Positions 1-6,968 of a stretch of DNA of 22,793 nucleotides are shown piece after piece. The notes beneath the pieces were generated by a model, which did not search any database, was not told where the DNA came from, and worked only from the letters and a program-made list of their open reading frames with translations. The stretch's first letter is position 1. Each line of letters starts with the position of its first letter. The DNA lies in the IMG/VR virus record IMGVR_UViG_3300010883_000538, positions 1-22,793 of that record; one strand, 5' to 3'. Source of the stretch: a virus. A program made the position numbers and the translations under genes.

Positions 1-67
1 TCTTAATAAAGTTAAACCACAAATCTTCTAACTTAGGAACATCGTCCCTTTGAAAAGTTTTTGCCAT
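1..67 (-). CDS. 5' end of an unidentified gene, cut by the window edge
   Basis: An ATG at 67-65 opens a frame that stays open for 22 codons to the window edge (starts MAKTFQRDDVPK). A Shine-Dalgarno-like AGGT lies 9 nt upstream, in the 28-bp gap after the stop of the preceding gene. The spacing and strand match the rest of the operon, so I read it as the next cistron. Too little is visible to name a family. Confidence 0.6.
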   Translation of the reverse strand, partial: MAKTFQRDDVPKLEDLWFNFIK

Positions 68-88
68 TGATTTTACCTGACTAGAACT

Positions 89-102
89 CGACTAATTAGT
101 CG
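89..102. repeat. 14-bp perfect palindrome over a stop codon
   Basis: CGACTAATTAGTCG is a perfect palindrome that contains the TAA stop of the 81-residue gene at 96-341. It has no central loop, so as RNA it makes only a weak hairpin. It could be a protein-binding site between two cistrons, or chance. Confidence 0.4.
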
Positions 103-341
103 GATTCATTGTCTGCTTTCCAATTAGCATCAATATAATCATAGAACTTTTTCTTATCGCCACCTTTAAGTTCTGCCGGTGAACTAACACCAAACTTCTT
201 TAATGACTTTTGAAAGAATGCTTGATAGTCTTTATCACCACCTTTTACTTCTTCTCTAGTTCTTGCTTCTTCAACATTAACTAAATCGAAAGGGTTTGGC
301 CCAAACATCTGCCTTGCTTTCATTGAATCTACCTTGCTCAT
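96..341 (-). CDS. Small protein with a recurrent marine-phage C-terminal domain
   Basis: 81 residues. I chose the ATG at 341 because an AAGGAG lies about 8 nt upstream; an in-frame ATG at 350 abuts the AAGGAG with no spacing, and another at 380 would overlap the upstream gene. The start is one base after the TAA of the DUF5824-like gene. The N-terminal half has MKARQMFGPNPFDLV and a charged stretch. Residues 39-77 form a compact unit (YQAFFQKSLKKFGVSSPAEL, then KKKFYDYIDANW) that I recognise as a short domain repeated at the C-termini of many proteins of marine T4-like phages. Its function is unknown to me. It is last but one in an operon of modular proteins, and a virion or virion-assembly role is possible but unproven. 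Confidence 0.75.
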   Translation of the reverse strand: MSKVDSMKARQMFGPNPFDLVNVEEARTREEVKGGDKDYQAFFQKSLKKFGVSSPAELKGGDKKKFYDYIDANWKADNESD

Positions 342-342
342 T

Positions 343-864
343 TTATTCATCTCCTTTTTCTTTACCTTTAACATTTGCATAAAGACTTTTCATATCTTCA
401 TGTGTTGCTGATAATTTGTTTTGCATCCATTCAGGAAAGTCTCCTCCATCTTGGATATGTTGTTTTATTTCATCTGAAGCAGTTGACATAAAATTCAACT
501 GTGTCATTGCCATCGAACCTTCATCAGGTGATGCTGGTCCGTCTTCTTCTATACTTTCTCCACGAACTTGTTTCGCAAGGTCGGCATCTGCTTTACCCCA
601 AGTACCACTAGATTTAGTTACAAACGAATTAACTCTAGCAAGTCCCCATTGTTGTGGATTTGTTCCAGGTCTATGACCACCTTTCCAAGCGGCAACACCT
701 CTCTTAAATACCTTTTTCAGCACACCCAAAGGCATACCAGACTTCTCTGCTTTATTCTTCAATGCTTTATCATTCTCATCAAGTAAATTTTCTACTAATC
801 TTTCTAGAGAATTAACATTTACCTCTTCAAGAGTTTGTCTCATTGATTTTCTAATATCTGCCAT
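343..864 (-). CDS. DUF5824-like phage protein
   Basis: 173 residues. The ATG follows directly on the TAA of the cupin-like gene (TAAATG). Residues about 40-95 contain SGMPLGVLKKVFKRGVAAWK, GHRPGTNPQQWGLARVNSFV and TWGKADADLAKQ, the conserved signature (GHRPGT, QQWG.ARVNSF, W.KAD.DL) of a domain of large phages that I recall as DUF5824. Residues about 126-165 form a second short module (TASDEIKQHI, PEWMQNKLSATHEDMKSL) that also recurs in marine phage proteins. No catalytic site is evident. Family assignment is from memory and has not been searched. Function is unknown; it sits in an operon of modular proteins. Confidence 0.8.
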   Translation of the reverse strand: MADIRKSMRQTLEEVNVNSLERLVENLLDENDKALKNKAEKSGMPLGVLKKVFKRGVAAWKGGHRPGTNPQQWGLARVNSFVTKSSGTWGKADADLAKQVRGESIEEDGPASPDEGSMAMTQLNFMSTASDEIKQHIQDGGDFPEWMQNKLSATHEDMKSLYANVKGKEKGDE

Positions 865-1137
865 TTACTTCTCTTCCCAAATTTTAATAGTCAAGTTACC
901 TGTTCCTTTGATAACCCTATGAAACTCCATTGCTGGAATATTATACTTCTTACCTTCTTCTAGTATCACAGGTAGTTCATTATCAAGTTGCAGTTTCCAG
1001 TCGTTACCTTCTAGTACTGTAATCTCTCTAAAGTATTTATCCCTATGCCAAACCAAGTCATCGTCATTTACTGAACTATCGAATGTTCTAACGTCATCAG
1101 TCTGTATATAGGGGTTACCAGAAGTAATTTCCACCAC
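865..1137 (-). CDS. Small cupin-like protein
   Basis: 90 residues starting with GTG (a second GTG follows at once); AGGA lies about 7 nt upstream, inside the end of the preceding gene, with which it overlaps by 23 bp. The sequence VRTFDSSV, DLVWHRDKYFREITVLEG, WKLQLDNELPVILEEG, IPAMEFHRVIKGTGNLTIKI has the alternating strands of a single cupin domain, with His/Arg residues (WHRD, FHRVIKG) where cupins bind metal or ligand. The full G(X)5HXH motif is not present, so it may be non-enzymatic. I recall close relatives as short conserved proteins in T4-like marine phages. Substrate unknown. Confidence 0.75.
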   Translation of the reverse strand: MVEITSGNPYIQTDDVRTFDSSVNDDDLVWHRDKYFREITVLEGNDWKLQLDNELPVILEEGKKYNIPAMEFHRVIKGTGNLTIKIWEEK

Positions 1138-3679
1138 CAGATAATCCTAATTGCTTTGCAAAGTATGGCATACGACACGCCCAATATCCAGGTTTAGTTT
1201 TATCTTTCTTAGTGTCGCACTTATGTCTTGCGGCGAAAGACTTTCTTGCTACTGGATCATTTAATTTAATCTTCAAACCTGTAGTATCACCCCACGAGAC
1301 TTTCTTAACTTTGTCTCCGTCTTTCACATAGACATAATACTTCTTAGTACCACCTGCTTTAGGTTTATTTAATTCTGGTTGCTCTTCTTCTTCAATCATA
1401 GGACAATCTAAAGGAACATGATTACCTTCATATAAAGCATGAGAACCTATATCGGACTCTAGTAATTCTTTATCAAAATACTCTAGTTCCGAACGGTCTA
1501 CTGATTTCTTCCAATCGTTGAATGTCTCATAGTACATCTCTGAACCAATGCGATATTGATTAGTTTCAATCAAAGCGGACTCATTTGTTGGTTTTGCTTT
1601 ATTCATGTTGATTAGACGTTGTTGTTCTAACTTTTTAAGTTTTGGTTTTACTTTCATTGCAATACGATTAATTACTGCAGACTTACCTTGTAATTTCTTT
1701 TCTATCTGTGCTTTTTGTTGAAAACTTAAATCAGCATAGTTTTGACCTTTAGTAAACTTCTTACGCATTAAGTTTCTTGCGTGACGTTGTGCTTTTTGAT
1801 TTAACTTATCTGGACTAGATGGTCGCTTTAGTGCAATCATTCTTGCTCTAGCAATCTTCTTACCTAATCTCTTCATCTGTTGACTACGTTTAAATCTCTG
1901 TGCTGGTGTTAGTACTTCACTTACCCACTTATAGTTATCTTCGATTTGACCCATCTCTTCAGCATCTTTAGTAATCTGCAATTTCGTGTCATCATCATCG
2001 TGGTCTCCATCATTGTCCAAGTCAGGATATAAGTCAGCAACATCTTCCAGGGTGTCATAGGCATCAATCTTTTTTTCTAGTGATGCTTCAAAATCATCAT
2101 CAACTCCATCATTATTATTGATTGGTGTTTCTAATTCTACAATATAATTCTCTTCTAAAAACTCATCTATCTCTACTGGTTCTTCAATAAGTTCTCCATA
2201 TAGACGTTGCCAAACTTTAGTAGAACCTTCTTCTTCTAACTCAGCGGCGAGAGTTTTTCTCATTGTATCTGTTCTTGAAAATTTTGTTGTTCCTGCTTTA
2301 CCTTTCTTAGGCAACAGTAAGTTTTTTAACTTTTTGTCTCTCTGTAGAGTAGAGTTCTTCTTCAATCTTTCTCTCTCAAGTATCTCATCTCTATCAATAA
2401 AATTCTTTAAAGTTAGTCCACGTTCTTTTTCAACTTGTTTATTTGCTTTATCAATTACTGATTTTGAGTTCTTACCATCAAATCCCTTAATAGTATAATC
2501 AGCATCAGGATCGCCAGCAACCCAATCATCTGGATTCTTTGATTTAGGTGCATCTACTTGACCAGGATAATGATTGAAGTCTTCTATGCTAACAGATTTA
2601 GTTGATGTTTTATTTTTTTGTTCGTCTTTTCGTACTTCTCCAAACATTTTTTTGAATTTGTTGGTGTGCTTTGAAGGTTTTGTCTTAGCATCTGCATCAC
2701 CAGGTGCTGGTTTGTAAGCGGAGGCATCATCGTCAGATTTGTCTGCACCTTTTTTGAAGTGTGCATCTCTCTTAGATTTTGTTGACTTGGCAAGTCCCTT
2801 GTAGTATTTCGCAGGTTGTGAACCGGATTTACCTTCAATGTCTCCATCTTGTTTGACCTCGCCGAGGTTCCCAATGTCGGATAACCACTTGGTATATACA
2901 TTTCCATCTTCTCCTTCACAATAAACAAAGTTAGGTCCATGTTCAATAATCTTATATTGTTTCTTTTCGTTTAAGTCGAATACTTGGTCGCCGATTGCAA
3001 ATACATTACCTAGTAAGTAATCTTCTCTTACTTGATTAATCGGTTCAAATTCTTCTCTATCTAATTTTGGTAGTACTTTTCGTACTGCATTGAAAATTGT
3101 TTTTACATCTTTGTCTGATAAACTTTGTGGGGAATACTTTGCAAAATTTTCGTAATCATTCTTGGCGGCATATTCTCTCATCTTTGTACCAGATGCTCCA
3201 GATGCATCAGACGCATCGGCATCTCTCTCACCAGACGAAACAACTTTAATAGTGTCAAAGTTATATAAACCATGACGACCTTCTTTACCATTGTACTTAT
3301 CTAGTAATGTTTGAAATTCTTGAACTCTGTCACTTCCTGCTACCATCACAAGTTCTTTATATGAACCTTTTGCGAATAGCATTGAAGCAATGTGTAGTGC
3401 AGTAGGTGTCTGTTTCGAGGAGATTTTTACGTTATTTCTCGGGAATGCTTTCGCAAGTACCTTCTGCTTTAATTTTGGATTTAAGGGGTTCTTCTTAGTA
3501 TCAAAAGAATGACTTCCAAATACGAAATGGTCTTTCGCTTTCTTTCCTTCTTTTTCAACTGCAATGAATAGTTTAGCATGACCTACTGTAGGAGGATTAA
3601 ATCTTCCAAATGCAAATACTACTGTATCATTCTTTGCTTCGTGTAACCTTTTAGAAAGGTCTGTAAATTTTAACGTCAT
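1115..3679 (-). CDS. Mosaic protein with N-terminal nucleotidylyltransferase domain
   Basis: 854 residues. The ATG at 3679 overlaps the upstream TGA as ATGA; a TTG four codons earlier is open but unneeded. Residues about 18-175 look like a nucleotidylyltransferase of the HIGH superfamily (NadM/coenzyme-A adenylyltransferase type): GRFNPPTVGH at 25-34 is the nucleotide-binding motif and SGTKMR at 163-168 matches the C-terminal ISxTxxR motif. Residues about 221-270 form a small beta-rich unit. A long charged, lysine-rich linker follows. At about 552-561 PDLDNDGDHD is a DxDxDG calcium-loop-like motif. Residues 590-696 are a very basic helical segment (LTPAQRFKRSQQMKRLGKKI onward). The last 76 residues are a domain with HKC...W-ACR, ending in GGGNYFW, recurrent in marine phage proteins. 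The fusion of an enzyme domain with basic and recurrent C-terminal modules suggests a virion-associated or packaged enzyme; that is inference. Confidence 0.85.
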   Translation of the reverse strand: MTLKFTDLSKRLHEAKNDTVVFAFGRFNPPTVGHAKLFIAVEKEGKKAKDHFVFGSHSFDTKKNPLNPKLKQKVLAKAFPRNNVKISSKQTPTALHIASMLFAKGSYKELVMVAGSDRVQEFQTLLDKYNGKEGRHGLYNFDTIKVVSSGERDADASDASGASGTKMREYAAKNDYENFAKYSPQSLSDKDVKTIFNAVRKVLPKLDREEFEPINQVREDYLLGNVFAIGDQVFDLNEKKQYKIIEHGPNFVYCEGEDGNVYTKWLSDIGNLGEVKQDGDIEGKSGSQPAKYYKGLAKSTKSKRDAHFKKGADKSDDDASAYKPAPGDADAKTKPSKHTNKFKKMFGEVRKDEQKNKTSTKSVSIEDFNHYPGQVDAPKSKNPDDWVAGDPDADYTIKGFDGKNSKSVIDKANKQVEKERGLTLKNFIDRDEILERERLKKNSTLQRDKKLKNLLLPKKGKAGTTKFSRTDTMRKTLAAELEEEGSTKVWQRLYGELIEEPVEIDEFLEENYIVELETPINNNDGVDDDFEASLEKKIDAYDTLEDVADLYPDLDNDGDHDDDDTKLQITKDAEEMGQIEDNYKWVSEVLTPAQRFKRSQQMKRLGKKIARARMIALKRPSSPDKLNQKAQRHARNLMRKKFTKGQNYADLSFQQKAQIEKKLQGKSAVINRIAMKVKPKLKKLEQQRLINMNKAKPTNESALIETNQYRIGSEMYYETFNDWKKSVDRSELEYFDKELLESDIGSHALYEGNHVPLDCPMIEEEEQPELNKPKAGGTKKYYVYVKDGDKVKKVSWGDTTGLKIKLNDPVARKSFAARHKCDTKKDKTKPGYWACRMPYFAKQLGLSGGGNYFW

Positions 3680-4917
3680 TTGCTCACCCAATTTTTAGCG
3701 GCGGTGAAGTTTGCTCGACTAAATTCTAGTCGATTAACTAGTTTCACTGCGTTGCCTTTTATTCTATCAACTGCTACAAACCCCTCAGGTTCGGTAGTCT
3801 TTAATCCATCATCTGTTCTCAGAAATGTCCCTATAGATTTAACTTTAGACAACTTCTGCACTAGCACATTTTTTGCTTCCATAATATTAATATATAGTTC
3901 TGTTACTGCTATTATGTCAGATTTTGAACTATCAATCTTATTTATACCATCTTTAAGTATCTCACGATATTTATCTTTAGATACTTCGGTCTTTTTACTA
4001 TCAATTTCTTTATTCATCTTAGTGTTCCAATAAGTTTTGAACTCACTAACAACTGTATTAGCATTTGGAAAGTCACCCTCACTTCTAAAGTAAACATTTA
4101 AGTGAGTTTTAAAGTTAGTCCAAAGCGAAAATCTATTTTTCTCATCAAAGTTTTCACTCATCTTATCTAGATAAGTCTTAACTGATTTTGATTGTGTTTC
4201 TATTTTAGAGATATAACCATTTAGTTTCTCAGTTTCTTTTGAAGTCATTGTTACTGAACCAGATACATCTTTATATGATGCATCATCGAACCAAATAGAC
4301 TTGTTCTTTTTTAATCTAGAAATGTTTATATTGAAAGATGCTTTCATATCTTCTAATTTCTTACCAGTGTATGTCGTATGAAAGATAATACCCATATTAG
4401 TTTTCTTGATAAACTTACCTAATGGACCTTCTTCTGGTACTGCATATACAATAGTGTTAGGTTGAAAAGTAATATACTTCTCACCATCATGTGACATTGA
4501 TTTTAAGTCGCTTTTAGTATACATCATGTCGCCTTGAATGACACCTTTGATACCTAACTTAGATAGTTCTTTCAATGCAACTTCTAATTTTTCTACAAGA
4601 CCACCACTATGATTTTTACGAATGTCTGCATTTGTTTTATTTAACTTTGGACTCTTATTAAACACAGACTTTGTAGCAACAAAGAATTTCTTATCTTCAG
4701 GATCAATCCCACAGAATATAGCAGGTGCGCCATCCCATTTAGTTGTAATGTTAGTAGCAGAACGACTACTACCTCCCAACATATCAGAGACAGACTTTAG
4801 AAACTCAATAGCATTAACTGCACCCTTATAACCATCTGTAATGATAGTCTCTTCGATGTGTGTCAAATGCGTATTGCGATTTTCTTCTAATTCAACGTGT
4901 TGTTTAAAATTTATCAT
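3676..4917 (-). CDS. DUF6267-like protein with DNA/RNA ligase-type motifs
   Basis: 413 residues. The opening MINFKQHVELEE... THLTHIEE, followed by a conserved block NAIEFLKSVSDML, matches a family of marine T4-like phages that I recall as DUF6267. I also see motifs of the covalent nucleotidyltransferase (ligase/capping) superfamily in the right order: KWDG at 60-63 (motif I, KxDG), IQGDMMY at 127-133 (motif III-like), FQPNTIVYAV at 151-160 (IIIa-like), EGFVAV at 378-383 (motif IV, EGxV) and NAVKLV at 389-394 (motif V, KL). About 200 residues, largely helical and lysine-rich, lie between IIIa and IV, much more than in classical ligases. The gene is first behind a strong promoter and has no clear Shine-Dalgarno sequence; the predicted mRNA start is the A of its ATG. 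It is coupled to the nucleotidylyltransferase gene by ATGA. Confidence 0.82.
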   Translation of the reverse strand: MINFKQHVELEENRNTHLTHIEETIITDGYKGAVNAIEFLKSVSDMLGGSSRSATNITTKWDGAPAIFCGIDPEDKKFFVATKSVFNKSPKLNKTNADIRKNHSGGLVEKLEVALKELSKLGIKGVIQGDMMYTKSDLKSMSHDGEKYITFQPNTIVYAVPEEGPLGKFIKKTNMGIIFHTTYTGKKLEDMKASFNINISRLKKNKSIWFDDASYKDVSGSVTMTSKETEKLNGYISKIETQSKSVKTYLDKMSENFDEKNRFSLWTNFKTHLNVYFRSEGDFPNANTVVSEFKTYWNTKMNKEIDSKKTEVSKDKYREILKDGINKIDSSKSDIIAVTELYINIMEAKNVLVQKLSKVKSIGTFLRTDDGLKTTEPEGFVAVDRIKGNAVKLVNRLEFSRANFTAAKNWVSK

Positions 4918-4923
4918 GCTACT

Positions 4924-4951
4924 ATTATACCATATCTTTGTTAGTTGTCAA
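4924..4951 (-). promoter_or_regulatory. Sigma70-type promoter for the 4917-1 operon
   Basis: On the minus strand TTGACA (4951-4946), a 16-bp spacer and TATAAT (4929-4924), both consensus. The predicted +1 (7 nt after the -10 box) is 4917, the A of the ATG itself. Upstream is A-tract DNA with repeated AAAAGTG, which could act as an UP element. A host-type early promoter is the simplest reading. Confidence 0.85.
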
Positions 4952-4986
4952 ACACTTTTTTTACTATTCTTCACTTTTTTATTTTC

Positions 4987-5006
4987 GTGTTGTATTTTTG
5001 CAACAC
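4987..5006. repeat. Stem-loop after the 5008-6207 gene
   Basis: Six-base arms GTGTTG and CAACAC around an 8-nt loop, one base after the TAG stop of the upstream gene on the minus strand. No U-tract follows (the next bases are A-rich), so it is a poor intrinsic terminator but may mark or protect the 3' end. A near copy occurs at 21268-21287. Confidence 0.45.
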
Positions 5007-5007
5007 T

Positions 5008-6207
5008 CTATCCATATAATTTCTTACCGGTCGCCGATTTGGAAGTATAGTCTAGTAAGAAGTGACTTGGTGCAACTCCGCCTTGCTTGTTTCTTATATT
5101 TAGTTTAAAATCAAAGTAAGGATTTGAGAATTTCATATCAACACGTTTCGCCATACCATTCGTAATACCACCATAATATAGTGTAAATTGTGAACCACTG
5201 ATATTTGAATACTTTTTATTCTCATCAACACCAACCCACCAACAAAATGCTTTACCAGAACCTTGACCATGTGCCATCCAATAGTTAGCACCAATAGCAC
5301 TTTGTAGTAGTGAAGTTAGTAGTTGCTTATCAATACTTCGTGTTACGTCTACAATATGTGATGAGTTACCTGTTGCTTTCTTTCCTGTGCCATAGTTATT
5401 AAATACTGCACAGAATGTCGCATTATCAATACCTAATGATTTAAGTAATTGCACACCCATCTGATTTGTAATAGTGCCATTTGTTACTTCTCTTTCACTA
5501 AATGGTTTACCTGAACCTTTTACACCAGTGTTAACGAATGTAAGAGTACTTGAAAACTTTGCTGAAATATATGTTTCAGTCTTATCAGCATGAAATACTG
5601 TAATGTCAGTTACTTTCTTTCCAACATCTGCTGGATTGCCTGGACCAATCATAGGTTTTCCACCACTCATTATGAATGGTCGACTTTCATTCGCACCACC
5701 AACTTGTTTAATTCTATCAACAGGAGACCTATTCTCATTACAAATTGCAGTGATTAGCGAACCTGCTAGTTTTGAATTTATATTTTCGTTCTTCACTCCA
5801 TTTGCATAATCTATCAAAGCATGAGCGAGTTCTCTTTCAAACTTTAGTCCTAGATTTTCTTTCTTTCCACCTGCAGGTTGTCCACCAAACTCTTCAGTCT
5901 TTATTAGTTTAGTAACTGGAATGACTACTGTTCTAATCTGACCAGTATATACTCCTTTGAGTGATACTGTATTACCTCTTTGTCCTTTGAAAGCAAGAAT
6001 TTTATTTGCTAACTCTTCGGCGACAGAAGGCATAACTCCAGGTCGTCTTAATGTCTCTACGTTATTAACTATTATTGCAGTTGCTTCAAACGTACCATCT
6101 GCAGTAGTAAAAGTTGAAGACCTATTATCTAGTTGCATAACCTTATTAACCAACAGTGTTGGTCGATATGGGTACTTAGAAATATCTGCTACTGATAGAG
6201 TTGCCAT
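5008..6207 (-). CDS. Conserved phage protein, possible PD-(D/E)XK nuclease fold
   Basis: 399 residues; the ATG overlaps the TAA of the HExxH gene (TAATG). I do not recognise a named family with confidence. The region GLKFERELAHALIDY (120-134) followed by DITVFHADK (201-209) and ETYISAKF (211-218) resembles the core of restriction-type endonucleases: an acidic helix, then a strand with Asp, then a strand ending in S-x-K (D201, K217, with E124/E126 as possible extra ligands). The C-terminal third is rich in aromatic residues (NYWMAHGQGSGKAFCWW, FTLYYGG, PYFDFKLNIRNKQ) and may bind nucleic acid. In the same transcript as the HExxH protein. A DNA-processing role fits the context but the fold is an inference. 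Confidence 0.72.
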   Translation of the reverse strand: MATLSVADISKYPYRPTLLVNKVMQLDNRSSTFTTADGTFEATAIIVNNVETLRRPGVMPSVAEELANKILAFKGQRGNTVSLKGVYTGQIRTVVIPVTKLIKTEEFGGQPAGGKKENLGLKFERELAHALIDYANGVKNENINSKLAGSLITAICNENRSPVDRIKQVGGANESRPFIMSGGKPMIGPGNPADVGKKVTDITVFHADKTETYISAKFSSTLTFVNTGVKGSGKPFSEREVTNGTITNQMGVQLLKSLGIDNATFCAVFNNYGTGKKATGNSSHIVDVTRSIDKQLLTSLLQSAIGANYWMAHGQGSGKAFCWWVGVDENKKYSNISGSQFTLYYGGITNGMAKRVDMKFSNPYFDFKLNIRNKQGGVAPSHFLLDYTSKSATGKKLYG

Positions 6208-6656
6208 TAGAATATATCATTTTTCCAACAATCCTTAGCGAGACTTTTCTGAAGCATATATGCTTCTTTCTCCCAAGGAAGGTCATAATAGTTAGTTTCA
6301 GGCATCACCTTGGTATTCTTCCAACGTGCAACACCCATTCCGTTCCAATCATCCATTTCACCACGAACATATTGTTTAACGTGTACCATCTCATGGCACA
6401 ATGTCATTACGAAATCTTTGATAGACAAGTCTTTTGAAACTTCTATCTCATATTGTCTTTTATCATCACCCATCATACAGTAACCCACGGCGGTATCTTC
6501 GTTCATCTTCTTCAGTTGAACTTCGATTTCGATATTACGCAATCGTGGCATTAATTTTGTTATCATGTAGTATATAACATTTTCAGCAATTTCTCGCTGA
6601 GTTTTGTTACCACCTACGATACCTACTATATGCACCTTAACCTCTTTTCTTATCAT
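6207..6656 (-). CDS. SprT-like HExxH zinc protein
   Basis: 149 residues from the ATG at 6656. TLCHEMVHVKQY holds HEMVH (H88, E89, H92), the zincin motif; E129 or E131 in LPWEKEAY about 40 residues on could be the third ligand, as in SprT-like proteins. N-terminal GIVGGNKTQREIAENVIYYM precedes two predicted strands. Similar small HExxH proteins are common in marine myophages; they may act as proteases on DNA-bound proteins, but the substrate is unknown. The gene follows a consensus promoter with predicted +1 three bases before the ATG. A GTG at 6635 lies just after GAGGT and could be a second start (giving MHIVGIVGG). A longer frame reaching 6698 would begin upstream of the promoter and is unlikely. 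Confidence 0.82.
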   Translation of the reverse strand: MIRKEVKVHIVGIVGGNKTQREIAENVIYYMITKLMPRLRNIEIEVQLKKMNEDTAVGYCMMGDDKRQYEIEVSKDLSIKDFVMTLCHEMVHVKQYVRGEMDDWNGMGVARWKNTKVMPETNYYDLPWEKEAYMLQKSLAKDCWKNDIF

Positions 6657-6665
6657 TACTACTAT

Positions 6666-6694
6666 ATTATAGCAATGTTTACCATGCTTGTCAA
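6666..6694 (-). promoter_or_regulatory. Consensus sigma70-type promoter for the HExxH gene
   Basis: Minus strand TTGACA (6694-6689), 17-bp spacer, TATAAT (6671-6666): a perfect match to consensus. Predicted +1 at 6659, three bases before the ATG. The sequence GTGCTTGACA is shared with the promoters at 18740 and 21359. Confidence 0.88.
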
Positions 6695-6727
6695 GCACTT
6701 TCTCATAAAAAAGTTTGTTTAGTATAA

Positions 6728-6735
6728 GTATTTAT
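6728..6735 (-). promoter_or_regulatory. Possible T4-type late promoter box
   Basis: ATAAATAC on the minus strand, preceded by C, differs from the T4 late -10 element TATAAATA at one base. It overlaps the stop of the 78-residue gene and lies about 70 nt before the HExxH gene, so it could give that gene a late transcript. A single motif of this size in AT-rich DNA is weak evidence. An inverted repeat ACCTCGA/TCGAGGT (6754-6780) lies 18 bp upstream. Confidence 0.3.
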
Positions 6736-6968
6736 GATTGTTTAGAAGTGGGAACCTCGAACCCATGAAGAAATCGAGGTATTTGCCAGTCAGCAAATCC
6801 AGTGCCGGAGTTCAAAGACTTTATAGTATCTTCTGCTTTATCTTTTTCGATTGTCAGATAGATAGTATCTTTAAACTTTTTATCAAAGGCAGTCCAAATA
6901 TTATATTCTCCGTCAAACTTCAAACTAAATCTTGAATGACGAGAAGTCCTTGTACTTTTTGTTTTCAT
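6732..6968 (-). CDS. Small hypothetical protein overlapping gp41
   Basis: 78 residues from the ATG at 6968, chosen because AAGGAG lies about 10 nt upstream; the in-frame TTG at 7001 has no such site. It overlaps the 3' end of the helicase gene by 44 bp in another frame. The product is basic at the N-terminus (MKTKSTRTSRHSRFSLKFDG) and then has IYLTIEKDKAEDTIKSL, suggesting a small beta-beta-alpha fold. No family recognised. The good ribosome site and its position as the end of the gp41 transcript support it as a gene. Confidence 0.6.
   Translation of the reverse strand: MKTKSTRTSRHSRFSLKFDGEYNIWTAFDKKFKDTIYLTIEKDKAEDTIKSLNSGTGFADWQIPRFLHGFEVPTSKQS

Noticed and set aside
3716-3732. Inverted repeat CGACTA/TAGTCG similar to the palindrome at 89-102
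   Set aside because: It is inside well-conserved coding sequence near the C-terminus of the DUF6267-like gene; no regulatory context.
6657-6698. Longer N-terminus for the HExxH gene starting at a GTG at 6698
   Set aside because: It would begin upstream of the -10 box of a perfect promoter and has no ribosome site; the ATG at 6656 is favoured.
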